Assembly: GCF_001513965.1 (NCBI RefSeq)
Contig: NZ_KQ948040.1
Span: 1-64,000 of the forward strand
Reading direction: 5' to 3'
DNA: 64,000 nucleotides
DNA from: Streptomyces cellostaticus
GTDB lineage: Bacteria > Actinomycetota > Actinomycetes > Streptomycetales > Streptomycetaceae
In this document: positions 9,520 to 20,789 of the stretch, one piece after another
Numbering within the stretch: the stretch's first letter is position 1
Layout: every line of letters begins with the position of its first letter
The notes under the pieces: generated by a model
Told to the model about the DNA's origin: nothing
Database searches by the model: none
The model's input: only the letters and a program-made list of their open reading frames with translations
Position numbers and translations under genes: made by a program

Positions 9520-10581
9520 ATGACGACCAACGGGGGCTCTGAGCCCGTCTTCTGCACGATCGTGCCACCGCACGTCCTCGACAGACTCGCCCAGCACGAG
9601 GACGACGCCATCGCCGGTCCCGCGCGGCGCACCCTGGAGCAGGACGCCCTGCACCGCACCCGGCGCAGGATCACCGCGGTCCGCGGCGCCGCCGCACCCT
9701 CCGGCACCCCGTCCGACAAGCCGGACCGCACCATCTACGACGCCGAAGGCGCCGAGACCCTGCCGGGCAAGAAGGTGCACGCCGAGAACGACCAGCCCGC
9801 GCAGGACGCGACCGTCAACCGCGCGCACGCGGGCCTCGGCGCCACGTTCGAGCTGTACCTCAAGGCCTACAACCGGCACTCGATCGACGATGCGGGACTG
9901 CCGCTGATCGCGACCGTCCACTACGGCGAGAAGTACGACAACGCCTTCTGGAACGGCGAGCAGATGGTGTTCGGCGACGGCGACGGCGAGCTGTTCCTCG
10001 ACTTCACCATCCCCGTCGACGTGATCGGCCACGAGCTGACCCACGGCGTCACCCAGTACACGGCGAACCTGGAGTACTACGGCCAGTCCGGGGCGCTGAA
10101 CGAGTCCGTGTCGGACGTCTTCGGGACGCTGATCAAGCAGTACGCCCTCGGCCAGACCGCCGACCAGGCCGACTGGCTGATCGGCGCCGGCCTGCTCGGG
10201 CCGAACGTCCACGGCGAGGCGCTGCGCTCGATGAAGGCACCGGGCACGGCGTACGACGACCCGAACCTGGGCAAGGACCCGCAGCCCGCGACGATGGAGC
10301 ACTACGTCCGCACCAGCCGCGACAACGGCGGCGTGCACATCAACTCCGGCATCCCCAACCACGCCTTCTACCTCGTGGCCACCGCGCTGGGCGGCAACGC
10401 CTGGGAGAGGGCGGGCCAGATCTGGTACAACGTGCTGACCGGCGGCGATCTCAAGCCGGAGGCCCAGTTCGCCGACTTCGCCACACTGACCGTCAAGGCG
10501 GCCCGGGAGCGGTACGGCGCAGGCGACGAGATCCAGGCCGTGCAGAAGGCGTGGGCGCAGGTCGGGGTGCCGGCGACGTAG
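9520..10581 (+). CDS. Protealysin-like M4 metallopeptidase
   Basis: This is a thermolysin-family zinc protease of 353 residues without an evident signal peptide. The N terminus (about residues 11-25, CTIVPPHVLDRLA) matches the short propeptide of protealysin-type proteases with its PP motif. The zinc site is HELTH (His171, Glu172, His175) with Glu195 in GALNESVSD. The transition-state His lies in NGGVHINSGIPNHAFY. The start is ATG 9520 because AAGGG lies eight bases upstream. The next gene, 20 bp downstream, encodes an emfourin-type inhibitor, the partner expected for this protease group. Cytoplasmic storage as an inactive precursor is inferred. Confidence 0.94.
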   Translation: MTTNGGSEPVFCTIVPPHVLDRLAQHEDDAIAGPARRTLEQDALHRTRRRITAVRGAAAPSGTPSDKPDRTIYDAEGAETLPGKKVHAENDQPAQDATVNRAHAGLGATFELYLKAYNRHSIDDAGLPLIATVHYGEKYDNAFWNGEQMVFGDGDGELFLDFTIPVDVIGHELTHGVTQYTANLEYYGQSGALNESVSDVFGTLIKQYALGQTADQADWLIGAGLLGPNVHGEALRSMKAPGTAYDDPNLGKDPQPATMEHYVRTSRDNGGVHINSGIPNHAFYLVATALGGNAWERAGQIWYNVLTGGDLKPEAQFADFATLTVKAARERYGAGDEIQAVQKAWAQVGVPAT

Positions 10582-10601
10582 TTCTGTACTAGACAGTCCC
10601 C

Positions 10602-10868
10602 ATGCGTATTCAGGTACGGCGCACGGGCGGTTTCGCGGGCATCGAGCGCCGGGCCGAGGTGGACACCTCGGGCCGGCCCGACGCCGCCGAGTGGCAGGCC
10701 CTGGCCGAGCGCGTGCTCGCGTCCGGCCGGGGCACACCCCCGGCCGGGGTCCCGGACGGCTTCCGCTACGAGATCACGGTGGACGGCCGGACGGTGTACG
10801 CGGCCGATCCCCGGCTGACCGAGGAGCAGCGGCAGTTGGTGTCCCGGGTACTGAAGGAAGGTGCGTAA
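10602..10868 (+). CDS. Emfourin-like inhibitor of the M4 protease
   Basis: This 88-residue protein matches the protealysin-associated inhibitor family (emfourin) in length, position and its N-terminal pattern QVRRTGGFAGIERRAEVD. The family binds the M4 catalytic site of the adjacent protease. It begins 20 bp after the protease stop with no obvious Shine-Dalgarno sequence, so it may be coupled to the protease or translated from its own short transcript (TACTAG lies just upstream). A small size, lack of cysteines and lack of a signal peptide indicate a cytoplasmic regulator. The assignment is by recognition of family pattern, not by search. Confidence 0.82.
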   Translation: MRIQVRRTGGFAGIERRAEVDTSGRPDAAEWQALAERVLASGRGTPPAGVPDGFRYEITVDGRTVYAADPRLTEEQRQLVSRVLKEGA

Positions 10869-10926
10869 CCAGCGGTTCACGCCGGGGCGTTGACTTCCGT
10901 TACCGGGGGTAAGGATGATCCCGGCC

Positions 10927-12246
10927 ATGGCGACTGATGCAGGCAACCCGATCACCCGCTTCCCGGCCGGCTTCCTGTGGGGCGTCTCGACCTCCGCCCA
11001 CCAGATCGAGGGGGCGGCGAAGGAGCGCGAGGCGTCCGTGTGGGACGTGTTCACGGCCGAGCCGGGGCGGGTGAAGGACGGCTCGACGGCGGCGGTGGCC
11101 TGCGACCACTACCACCGCTACCGGGAGGACGTGGCACTCCTGGCCGGTCTCGGCGTGGACGCGTACCGCTTCTCCGTCTCCTGGCCCCGGGTGAACTCCC
11201 CCGGCGGCCTGGACTTCTACGACCGGCTGGTGGACGAGCTGTGCGCGGCGGGTGTACGGCCCGTCCCCACCCTCTTCCACTGGGACCTGCCGGCCTCGCT
11301 GGACTGGCTGGAGCGGGACACGGCGGCCCGGTTCGCCGACCACGTGTCCGTGGTGGCCGAACGCCTCGGCGACCGCGTCACCAAGTGGATCACCCTCAAC
11401 GAGCCCGCCGAGCACACCCTGCTGGGCCACGCCTTGGGCGCCCACGCCCCCGGCAGGCAGCTCCTCTTCGACGCCCTCCCGGTCGCCCACCACCAGCTCC
11501 TCGCCCACGGCCTCGCGGTGCGGGCCCTGCGCGCGGCCGGGGCGGGCGACATCGGGATCGCCAACTCCCACGGCCCGACCTGGCCCGCCTCGAAAGACCC
11601 GGCCGACCTGGAGGCGGCGGCCTTCTACGACGTCCTCCTCAACCGTCTGTTCGCCGACCCGGTCATCCTCGGCGCCTACCCCGAGGGCCTGGGCGAGCTG
11701 ATGCCGGGCGACGTCCAGGCGGACCTGAAGGTCATCGGCGAGCCGGTCGACTGGTACGGCATCAACTACTACGCGCCGACCCGGGTGGGCGCCCCGCAGG
11801 GCACCGAGATCGAGTTCGGCGGCCTGACCCTGCCTGCCGAACTCCCCTTCTCGGTACGGGAGATCGAGGACCGCCCGGTGACGGACTTCGGCTGGCCGGT
11901 CGTCCCGGAGGGGCTGACGGAGCTGCTCACGGGCTTCCGCGACCGCTACGGCGACCGGCTCCCGCCGATCGTCATCACCGAGAACGGCTGCTCCTACGAG
12001 GGCATCGACGACCAGGACCGGATCGCCTACCTGGACGGCCATGTCCGCGCGCTGCACGCGGCGCTGGAGGCCGGTGTGGACGTGCGCGGCTACTTCGTGT
12101 GGTCCCTGCTGGACAACTTCGAGTGGGCGGAGGGCTACGCGCGCCGCTTCGGCCTCGTGCACGTCGACTTCGCGGACCCCACCCTGAAGCGCACCCCGAA
12201 GGCCTCCTACCACTGGTTCCGGGACGTGCTGCGGGCGCAGAGATGA
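10927..12246 (+). CDS. GH1 beta-glucosidase
   Basis: This is a family 1 glycoside hydrolase of 439 residues with a TIM-barrel fold. The N-terminal signature FLWGVSTSAHQIEGA is present, the acid/base Glu lies in ITLNEPAEH and the nucleophile Glu in IVITENGCSYEG. The end carries VWSLLDNFEWAEGYARRFGL, typical of the family. There is no signal peptide, so it acts on imported glucosides. The start is ATG 10927 with AAGG upstream; an in-frame ATG at 10915 is too close to that site. Its stop overlaps the transporter start (ATGA), indicating joint uptake and hydrolysis of a beta-glucoside. Confidence 0.96.
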   Translation: MATDAGNPITRFPAGFLWGVSTSAHQIEGAAKEREASVWDVFTAEPGRVKDGSTAAVACDHYHRYREDVALLAGLGVDAYRFSVSWPRVNSPGGLDFYDRLVDELCAAGVRPVPTLFHWDLPASLDWLERDTAARFADHVSVVAERLGDRVTKWITLNEPAEHTLLGHALGAHAPGRQLLFDALPVAHHQLLAHGLAVRALRAAGAGDIGIANSHGPTWPASKDPADLEAAAFYDVLLNRLFADPVILGAYPEGLGELMPGDVQADLKVIGEPVDWYGINYYAPTRVGAPQGTEIEFGGLTLPAELPFSVREIEDRPVTDFGWPVVPEGLTELLTGFRDRYGDRLPPIVITENGCSYEGIDDQDRIAYLDGHVRALHAALEAGVDVRGYFVWSLLDNFEWAEGYARRFGLVHVDFADPTLKRTPKASYHWFRDVLRAQR

Positions 12247-13496
12247 CCACCGCCCGGGCCGCGGCCGCGCTCGCCGAGCCCGCCGAGCCGGTCGGCCGGG
12301 GCTGGACCGCGGCCCTGTCGCTGGCCAACGGGGCGATCTGGGTGGGCTGGTTCGGCCCCTTGCAGATCCTGCTCGCCTCCCAGGCGGGGGACTTCGCGCC
12401 CGGCTCCGGGATGTCGAAGGAGACGGTGCTGGCGTGGGTGACGGGGGCGGGCGCGGTGGTCTCGCTCCTCGCGAACCCCTTCTTCGGCGCCCTGTCGGAC
12501 CGTACGACCGCCCGCCGGGGCCGCCGTACCCCGTGGATCGTGGCCGGTACGGCGGGCGGCGCGCTCTCGCTGCTGCTGCTCGCGGGCGCGGGCGGGCTGT
12601 GGACCATGACGCTGGGCTGGTGCCTGGTGCAGCTCACGCTGAACGCGGCCTTCGCGGCGGTGACCGCGGCCGTGCCCGACCGGGTGCCGCGGCTGCAACG
12701 GGGCGCGGTGGGCGGCTGGTTGGGGGCGGCGCAGATCCTGGGGGTGGTCGGCGGTACGGGCCTGGCGACGGCGGCGGGCGGGGTCGGCGCCGGGTATGCG
12801 GCCTGTGCGGTGTTCGCGGTGGTGGGCGTGGTGCCGTACGTGCTGCGGTACGAGGATCTGCGCCTCGCACCGGCGGACCGGCCGCCCTGGTCATGGCGGG
12901 GGTTCCTGACGGGCTTCTGGCTGAGCCCGCGCCGCCATCCCGACCTGGGCTGGGCGTGGCTGACCCGGTTCCTGATCAATCTCAGCAACTCGCTGGTGCT
13001 GCTGTACCTCCTCTACTACCTGCGGGACCGCCTGCATTACGCCGACCCCGACCGGGGCGTGCTGATCCTGACGGCGGTCAACGGCCTGACGCTGATGACG
13101 ACGGTCGTCTTCGGCGGCGTCTGGTCGGACCGGGTGGGCCGGCGCAAGCCCTTCGTGGTGTGGTCGGGCGTGCTGATGGCGGTGGCGACGGCGGCGCTGG
13201 CCGGCTGGCAGACCTGGCCGGGCGCGATCGTGGCGGCCGCGGTCCTGGGGGTCGGCTTCGGTGTGTTCACCTCGGTCGACTTCGCGCTGATGACGGACGT
13301 CCTGCCGAAGGCGCTGGACCGGGGCAAGGACCTGGGCGTGATCAACGTGGCCAACGCCCTGCCGCAGGTGACGGCCCCCGCCCTGGCCGCGCCGATCGTG
13401 ACGTACCTCGGCGGCTACCGGGTGCTGTACCTGGTGGCGGCGGTGGTCGGGCTGGCGGGGGCGGTACTGGTGGGGCGGATCCGGGGGGTGGAGTGA
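12243..13496 (+). CDS. Sugar transporter, MFS (GPH/sucrose-type)
   Basis: This is a 417-residue, 12-helix major facilitator protein. The loop between helices 2 and 3 has GALSDRTTARRGRRTPWI, the pattern of glycoside and sucrose proton symporters, and the matching loop in the second half is GVWSDRVGRRKPFV. Its ATG overlaps the beta-glucosidase stop by four bases. It very likely imports the glucoside that the enzyme cleaves. It ends just before the inverted-repeat element at 13500. Confidence 0.92.
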   Translation: MTTARAAAALAEPAEPVGRGWTAALSLANGAIWVGWFGPLQILLASQAGDFAPGSGMSKETVLAWVTGAGAVVSLLANPFFGALSDRTTARRGRRTPWIVAGTAGGALSLLLLAGAGGLWTMTLGWCLVQLTLNAAFAAVTAAVPDRVPRLQRGAVGGWLGAAQILGVVGGTGLATAAGGVGAGYAACAVFAVVGVVPYVLRYEDLRLAPADRPPWSWRGFLTGFWLSPRRHPDLGWAWLTRFLINLSNSLVLLYLLYYLRDRLHYADPDRGVLILTAVNGLTLMTTVVFGGVWSDRVGRRKPFVVWSGVLMAVATAALAGWQTWPGAIVAAAVLGVGFGVFTSVDFALMTDVLPKALDRGKDLGVINVANALPQVTAPALAAPIVTYLGGYRVLYLVAAVVGLAGAVLVGRIRGVE

Positions 13497-13499
13497 GCC

Positions 13500-13616
13500 A
13501 GGGCCTGTCCGGCGTATCAGGGCGTCGACGCGATGGGGGTCCCCCCACGCCCTTGAGGCAGTGCGGGAGTGCGTGCCAGACCCCGCGATTCCGGCATGAT
13601 CCGCCGGACAGGCCCT
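13500..13616. mobile_element. MITE-like element with 20-bp terminal inverted repeats
   Basis: AGGGCCTGTCCGGCGTATCA at 13500-13519 is repeated inverted at 13597-13616 with one mismatch (19 of 20). The 77-bp interior carries GGGGGTCCCCCC and no open frame. It sits between two convergent genes, and the right arm supplies the stop codon of the epimerase. The ends look like transposon ends without a transposase; folded in RNA it could also serve as a two-way terminator. Confidence 0.65.
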
Positions 13617-14460
13617 AGAGGGCTCCGGCGTCCCGGGCGGAGCGGAGCGTCGGGTACTGCGGGCGATAGCCCAGCTCGCGCCGGATGCGGTCGGTGGAGA
13701 CGAGGCCGTGCCAGGGGTCGGCGTCGACGCCCTCCGCCGGGAGGTCGGCGCCCAGGAGTTGGTGGAGTTCGAGGGCGGTGACGGGGGCGTCGTCGGCGAT
13801 GTTGTAGACGCGACCGTCGGCGCCGGGGGCGTACAGCAGGCGCAGCAGACCCTGGGCGACGTCGGCGACGTGCACCAGGTGGAAGCGCTTGGTGGCGGGC
13901 CAGTGGGCGGTCCAGCGGGTGACGGCGGCCAGGTGCGGGTCGCCCTCGCCGTAGACGTAGGCGAGGCGGCCGATACGGAGGTCGAGGCCGTCGAGCGCCA
14001 GCAGCCCGCGCTCGGCCTCCGCCTTGGACTGCGGGTACGCCGTCCACATCGGCCCGCCCGGGACACTGGGGTCGTCCTCGGTGTGCGGGCGCCCGCGCCC
14101 GGCCCCGTACACGAGATTCGTACTGACCTGCACGAACCGCCGTACGCCGGAGGCGAGGGCGGCGCGGGCCAGTTCCAGTGCGGCATCCCGGTTGACGGCC
14201 CACACCTCCTCGTCGGGCACGCCCCGGAAGGCGGCGGCGATGTTGACGACGGCGTCGACGCCGGCGAGGGCCTTGCCGAGGGCCTCGGTGTCGCGCAGGT
14301 CGCCGAGGACGACGTCGGCGCCGAGGTCGGCGAGGCGGTCGGCGCGGGCGGCGTCCCTGAGGAGGACGCGCACCTGCTCTCCCGGCCGGGCCTGCGCCAG
14401 CAGCCGTGGCAGGAAGCCGATTCCGACCTGGCCGGTGACGCCGGTGACGAGTGTGGACAT
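13615..14460 (-). CDS. NAD(P)-dependent epimerase/dehydratase (SDR)
   Basis: This is a 281-residue extended short-chain dehydrogenase. The Rossmann nucleotide motif is TLVTGVTGQVG at the N terminus, and the catalytic Tyr/Lys pair is in YPQSKAEAE. The active Ser/Thr lies in QVSTNLVYG. The start gives MSTLVTG. It is divergent from an XRE regulator 137 bp away, a common pairing in which the regulator controls the oxidoreductase. The substrate is unknown. The TAG stop lies inside the inverted repeat of the adjacent MITE-like element. Confidence 0.9.
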   Translation of the reverse strand: MSTLVTGVTGQVGIGFLPRLLAQARPGEQVRVLLRDAARADRLADLGADVVLGDLRDTEALGKALAGVDAVVNIAAAFRGVPDEEVWAVNRDAALELARAALASGVRRFVQVSTNLVYGAGRGRPHTEDDPSVPGGPMWTAYPQSKAEAERGLLALDGLDLRIGRLAYVYGEGDPHLAAVTRWTAHWPATKRFHLVHVADVAQGLLRLLYAPGADGRVYNIADDAPVTALELHQLLGADLPAEGVDADPWHGLVSTDRIRRELGYRPQYPTLRSARDAGAL

Positions 14461-14597
14461 GAGCTGCTCCTCGGGTTCAGGGTGGCTTCGGTGGCTGTCT
14501 CCACCCTGGGCCGGAGCGGACGGGACCGGGAGAGACCCGTCGATCAGGGGATCGGCAGTCCCTGGATAAGCCGGGCGCGCTGCCTCACGCTGGAGGG

Positions 14598-15452
14598 GTG
14601 AACCGGACCGAACTCGCCGACTTCCTGCGCCGTGGCCGTACCCGCCTGGACCCGTCCGACGTGGGCCTGGCGCCCGGCGCCCGCCGCCGTACACCGGGCC
14701 TGCGGCGGGAGGAGGTGGCGTCGCTCGCGGGCATGTCGGTGGACTACTACACGCGCCTGGAGCAGTCGCGGGGTCCTCGCCCCTCCCGCCAGATGCTGAC
14801 CGCCCTCGCCCGCGCCCTGCGCCTGACCGACGACGAACGGGACCACCTCTTCCACCTGGCCGGTGAGGAGCCGCCGCGCCGGGAGGCGACCTCCACGCAT
14901 GTGCGCCCGGGTCTGCTCCTGGTCCTGGACCGGCTGCACGACACACCGGCGGCAGTGCTGACAGACTGCGGCGAGGTACTGGCCCAGAACGCGATGGCGA
15001 AGGCCCTGTCCGGGGACGCGTCGGCCCGCCCGCCGCACGAGCGCAACCTGGTCCGCCGCTTCTTCCTGGACCCGGCCTCCCGCGCCCTGTTCCCGCCCGA
15101 GGACGTCCCCGAACACGCCCGCGCCCACGTGGCGAACCTCCGCGCGGTGACGGCCGCCCGCCCCGGCGACCCGGAACCGGCGGCCCTGGTGGCCGAACTA
15201 CGCTCGTCCAGCGAGGAGTTCGCGGGCCTGTGGGAGGAACACGAGGTGGCCGTACGCCAGGCCACGGCCAAGCGCTTCCGGCACCCGGTGGTCGGCCTCC
15301 TGGAACTGGACTGCGAGATCCTCCTCCACCACAACCACCACCAGCTCCTCGTCATCCACACGGCCCGCCCGGGGACGGAGTCCTACGAGAGACTTCAGCT
15401 GCTGCGGGTGGTCGGATTGCAGGACATGACCCCTCAGGGAGCCGCCGGTTAG
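14598..15452 (+). CDS. XRE-family regulator with MmyB-like ligand domain
   Basis: This is a 284-residue regulator. The N-terminal helix-turn-helix spans about residues 20-85 (RTPGLRREEVASLAGMSVDYYTRLEQ). The C-terminal two thirds match the MmyB-like PAS-fold domain (DRLHDTPAAVLTDCGEVLAQNAMAKAL, RNLVRRFFLDPASRALF, HPVVGLLELDCEILL). The GTG start directly follows GGAGGGG, so either the message is nearly leaderless or the true start is slightly different. It is divergent from the epimerase gene and probably represses it. Its stop overlaps that of era by four bases in convergent orientation. Confidence 0.93.
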   Translation: MNRTELADFLRRGRTRLDPSDVGLAPGARRRTPGLRREEVASLAGMSVDYYTRLEQSRGPRPSRQMLTALARALRLTDDERDHLFHLAGEEPPRREATSTHVRPGLLLVLDRLHDTPAAVLTDCGEVLAQNAMAKALSGDASARPPHERNLVRRFFLDPASRALFPPEDVPEHARAHVANLRAVTAARPGDPEPAALVAELRSSSEEFAGLWEEHEVAVRQATAKRFRHPVVGLLELDCEILLHHNHHQLLVIHTARPGTESYERLQLLRVVGLQDMTPQGAAG

Positions 15453-16402
15453 AAGCCCAGCCTGCGCAGCTGCTTGGGGTCGCGCTGCCAGTCCTTCGCC
15501 ACCTTCACATGGAGGTCGAGGAAGACCGGCGTGCCGAGCAGCGCCTCGATGTGTTTGCGGGACTTGATGCCGACCTCCTTCAGGCGCTTGCCCTTGGGGC
15601 CGATGATGATGCCCTTCTGGCTCGGGCGCTCGATGTAGAGGTTGGCGTGGATGTCGAGGAGGGGACGGTCCGCGGGACGGTCCTCACGCGGGAGCATCTC
15701 CTCCACGACGACGGCGATGGAGTGCGGCAGCTCGTCGCGGACGCCCTCCAGGGCCGCCTCACGGATGAGTTCCGCGATCATGACCTGCTCGGGTTCGTCC
15801 GTGAGGTCGCCCTCGGGGTAGAGGGCCGGGCCCTCCGGCAGCAGCGGGACGAGCAGATCGGCCAGCAGGCCCACCTGCTTGTCGCCGACCGCGGAGACCG
15901 GCACGATCTCCGCCCACTCGAAGCCCAGCTCCTTGCCCAGCTGGTCGATCGCGATCAGCTGCTCGGCCAGGGTCTTGGAGTCGACCAGGTCGGTCTTCGT
16001 CACGATCGCGATCTTGGGGGTCTTCCTGATCCCGGCCAGCTCCTTGGCGATGAAGCGGTCGCCGGGGCCGATCTTCTCGTTCGCCGGAAGGCAGAAGCCG
16101 ATCACGTCGACCTCGGCCCACGTCGTCCGTACGACGTCGTTGAGCCGCTCGCCGAGCAGGGTGCGCGGTTTGTGCAGCCCCGGGGTGTCCACCAGGATCA
16201 GCTGGGCGTCGGGCCGGTGCACGATGCCGCGTACCGTGTGCCGCGTGGTCTGCGGCTGGTTCGCGGTGATCGCCACCTTCTGCCCGACCAGAGCGTTCGT
16301 GAGGGTGGACTTGCCCGCGTTGGGGCGGCCCACGAAGCAGGCGAAGCCGGCGCGGTGGACGGTCTCGGCCGGCTTCTCGGATGACTGGGTACGAACGCTC
16401 AT
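15449..16402 (-). CDS. era: GTPase Era, 30S assembly factor
   Basis: Era binds 16S rRNA near its 3' end and monitors 30S maturation. At 317 residues it has G1 GRPNAGKST, G3 DTPG in LILVDTPGLHKPRT, and G4 TKTD. The C-terminal KH domain has KGIIIGPKGKRLKEVG. The start gives MSVRTQ; an in-frame ATG lies three codons earlier. In relatives era follows directly on the deaminase-like gene of the phoH-ybeY series; here about 5 kb intervenes, so it must rely on another promoter. Confidence 0.98.
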   Translation of the reverse strand: MSVRTQSSEKPAETVHRAGFACFVGRPNAGKSTLTNALVGQKVAITANQPQTTRHTVRGIVHRPDAQLILVDTPGLHKPRTLLGERLNDVVRTTWAEVDVIGFCLPANEKIGPGDRFIAKELAGIRKTPKIAIVTKTDLVDSKTLAEQLIAIDQLGKELGFEWAEIVPVSAVGDKQVGLLADLLVPLLPEGPALYPEGDLTDEPEQVMIAELIREAALEGVRDELPHSIAVVVEEMLPREDRPADRPLLDIHANLYIERPSQKGIIIGPKGKRLKEVGIKSRKHIEALLGTPVFLDLHVKVAKDWQRDPKQLRRLGF

Positions 16403-16641
16403 GACGACCATTCTCCCTGATCCACGAGACCGTGCCGTACCAGTGGGGCTCACCTGCTCACCCTGTGAGCTTCCGTTGGCCGCCCAGCACGTCGACACCG
16501 GCGACACAGCCTGACCGCTCGCCGCCACCGCCCTCGGCCTGCTGATGCCCCAGGCCCGGCGACGCGCTCTCGGGTCCCTCAGCGGCCTGGACCACGCCCG
16601 TACGAGCGGCCTCGGCCCGAACAGCGTGCAAGAAAGCGCAG

Positions 16642-19197
<2,556 letters not shown>

Positions 19198-19294
19198 GGG
19201 TGCGGACCCCCCATGGGCTCGGTGTGGTGGCGGTCGGGCGGGTGCGGACCCTGTCCGTACGGCGGGGCGCCCGGCCACCGGTGCCGGAGTGCGG

Positions 19295-20623
19295 TCAGGT
19301 GAGGGTGAGGGTCAGGACGCCGGAGTACGAGCCTGGGGGCGTGAACGCCGGTACGTCCAGGGAGAGTCCGGCGTCGACGGTGAACTCGCCGCCGGTGAGC
19401 GTGGCGTCCGGGGTCGACGCGAGGGTCGCTCCCGAGGTGCCCACCGTGCCCGTCGACCCGGCCTTGCAGGTGCTGGGGCTGCCCGCCTTGGTCGCGCAGG
19501 CGGGGGTCCAGCTCAGCTTGCCCGCGTCGATCTTGGCGCCGGGACCGGTGAAGTCGGTGACCTTGCCGGTCAGGGACCAGCCCGCGGGCCCGCCGCGGAA
19601 GTCCTTGACGGTCACCGTCTTGAGGGCTCCGGTCGAGGCCCCGCCCTTGCCGAAGTCGACCGCCGAGAGGGCCACGGCGTCCCCGGCCTGGGACATGGAC
19701 AGGGTGCCCGCCTTGACGGTGGTGGTCAGCTTCTGGCTGCCGGCCGGGACGGGCGTGTTGTCGTTGACGACGTAGGCCGCGGGGCCCGCGCCCTTGTCCG
19801 CGCTCCAGGAGCCGCCCTCGTAGGCCACGATCCCGGTCGTCGTCTTGTCGTTGACGACGAGGGAACCGCTGAAGGAGCCCTGGGCGTTCGCGGTCACCGT
19901 GGCGGTGTCCGCGGTCTGGTTGCCCCCGGCCCGCCCGGCCACGGTGACGGTGGCGCCCGGCGTGAAGTTGCTGCCGCTGACGGTGACACCGGCGCCCGGG
20001 GCACCGGAGGCCGAACCCAGCGAGATGGCACGGGTGTTGGCCGGGGTCCCGTCGGTCGCCGTCACGGTCTGCGACACCGGGGCGGGCGGGTTGGTGACCG
20101 TGCAGGGGGTGTCCAGCTCCAGGATGTAGCTGGTGTGGATGTTGTAGTCGCCCGGCGAGAGGGTGATCTGGCCGGCCTTGGTGACGGTGAACGTACCGGT
20201 CATGGAGAAGGACGGGAACGCGGCCTTCCCCGGCACCGGCGGGTTCTTCTTCGGTCCGGCGACGGTGACGTCACCGCTCTGGGCGCCGCCGAGGGTGACC
20301 TTGCCGGTCGGGGTCATGATGTCGGCCGGCAGGGCCAGGTCGGTGGGGTTGCTGGCGGCGGCCGTGACCACGGTGTAGGTCACGGTGACCGTGTCGCCGA
20401 CCTTCGGGCTGGCGTTGTCCACCGACACGTTCGCGGTGGTGGTGCCGTCGATCGGCGGGATGCCCGCGACGGCGGGCGGGATGCAGTGCGTGGCGAAGTC
20501 CACGTTCGTACCGGCGGCACCGGCCGGACAGGCCAGCGCGCCGCCCGCGGTGACCGCGAGGGCGGTCGCCCCGAACAGTGACGCCCAGCGCCACCGTCGG
20601 GATCTTCGGGGTGTCGAACCCAT
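19295..20623 (-). CDS. Secreted WxL-domain surface protein
   Basis: This is a 442-residue exported protein. A twin-arginine-like basic start (MGSTPRRSRRWRW) precedes a hydrophobic signal ending at ACPAGAAG. The middle region has two Ig-like segments, one with the IPT-like SGAPGAGVTVSGSNFTPGATVTV. The C-terminal 200 residues form a WxL-like domain: GWSLTGKVTDFTGPG, followed later by the closing GSYSGVLTLTLT. This domain attaches proteins non-covalently to peptidoglycan. The start has AGGAGGGGG upstream. It lies between the small secreted protein and the DUF916-type partner on the same strand. Ligand unknown. Confidence 0.82.
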   Translation of the reverse strand: MGSTPRRSRRWRWASLFGATALAVTAGGALACPAGAAGTNVDFATHCIPPAVAGIPPIDGTTTANVSVDNASPKVGDTVTVTYTVVTAAASNPTDLALPADIMTPTGKVTLGGAQSGDVTVAGPKKNPPVPGKAAFPSFSMTGTFTVTKAGQITLSPGDYNIHTSYILELDTPCTVTNPPAPVSQTVTATDGTPANTRAISLGSASGAPGAGVTVSGSNFTPGATVTVAGRAGGNQTADTATVTANAQGSFSGSLVVNDKTTTGIVAYEGGSWSADKGAGPAAYVVNDNTPVPAGSQKLTTTVKAGTLSMSQAGDAVALSAVDFGKGGASTGALKTVTVKDFRGGPAGWSLTGKVTDFTGPGAKIDAGKLSWTPACATKAGSPSTCKAGSTGTVGTSGATLASTPDATLTGGEFTVDAGLSLDVPAFTPPGSYSGVLTLTLT

Positions 20624-20711
20624 GGGGCCCCCTCCTGAGGGTTGTGGGCGCAGCGGCTCATCTGCGCCGACAGGGGGCATTGATGAGGAGCCCGCGTGAG
20701 AAGTCAATGGA

Positions 20712-20753
20712 GATGCCGCAGAAATCTGACGGATCATCAGTTTCTGCGGCATC
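20712..20753 (-). promoter_or_regulatory. 13-bp perfect inverted repeat enclosing a CTGATGATCCGTCAG motif
   Basis: GATGCCGCAGAAA (20712-20724) and TTTCTGCGGCATC (20741-20753) form a perfect stem around TCTGACGGATCATCAG. It lies 37 bp after the small secreted gene and about 100 bp before the WxL gene. It can act as a terminator for the former and an operator or leader structure for the latter. A related core recurs at 21378. Confidence 0.6.
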
Positions 20754-20789
20754 CACGGAAGAACCGGAAAAGATCACTCAGTTCATGGC

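Noticed and set aside
12434-13618. Alternative plus-strand frame across the sugar transporter
   Set aside because: It is Gly/Arg-rich and lacks membrane helices; the transporter frame has the full set of 12 helices.
16458-16640. Minus-strand frame between tnpB and era
   Set aside because: It is an out-of-frame extension of sequence over the tnpB end with Gly/Glu/Ser-rich content and no family; more likely non-coding right-end and flanking DNA.
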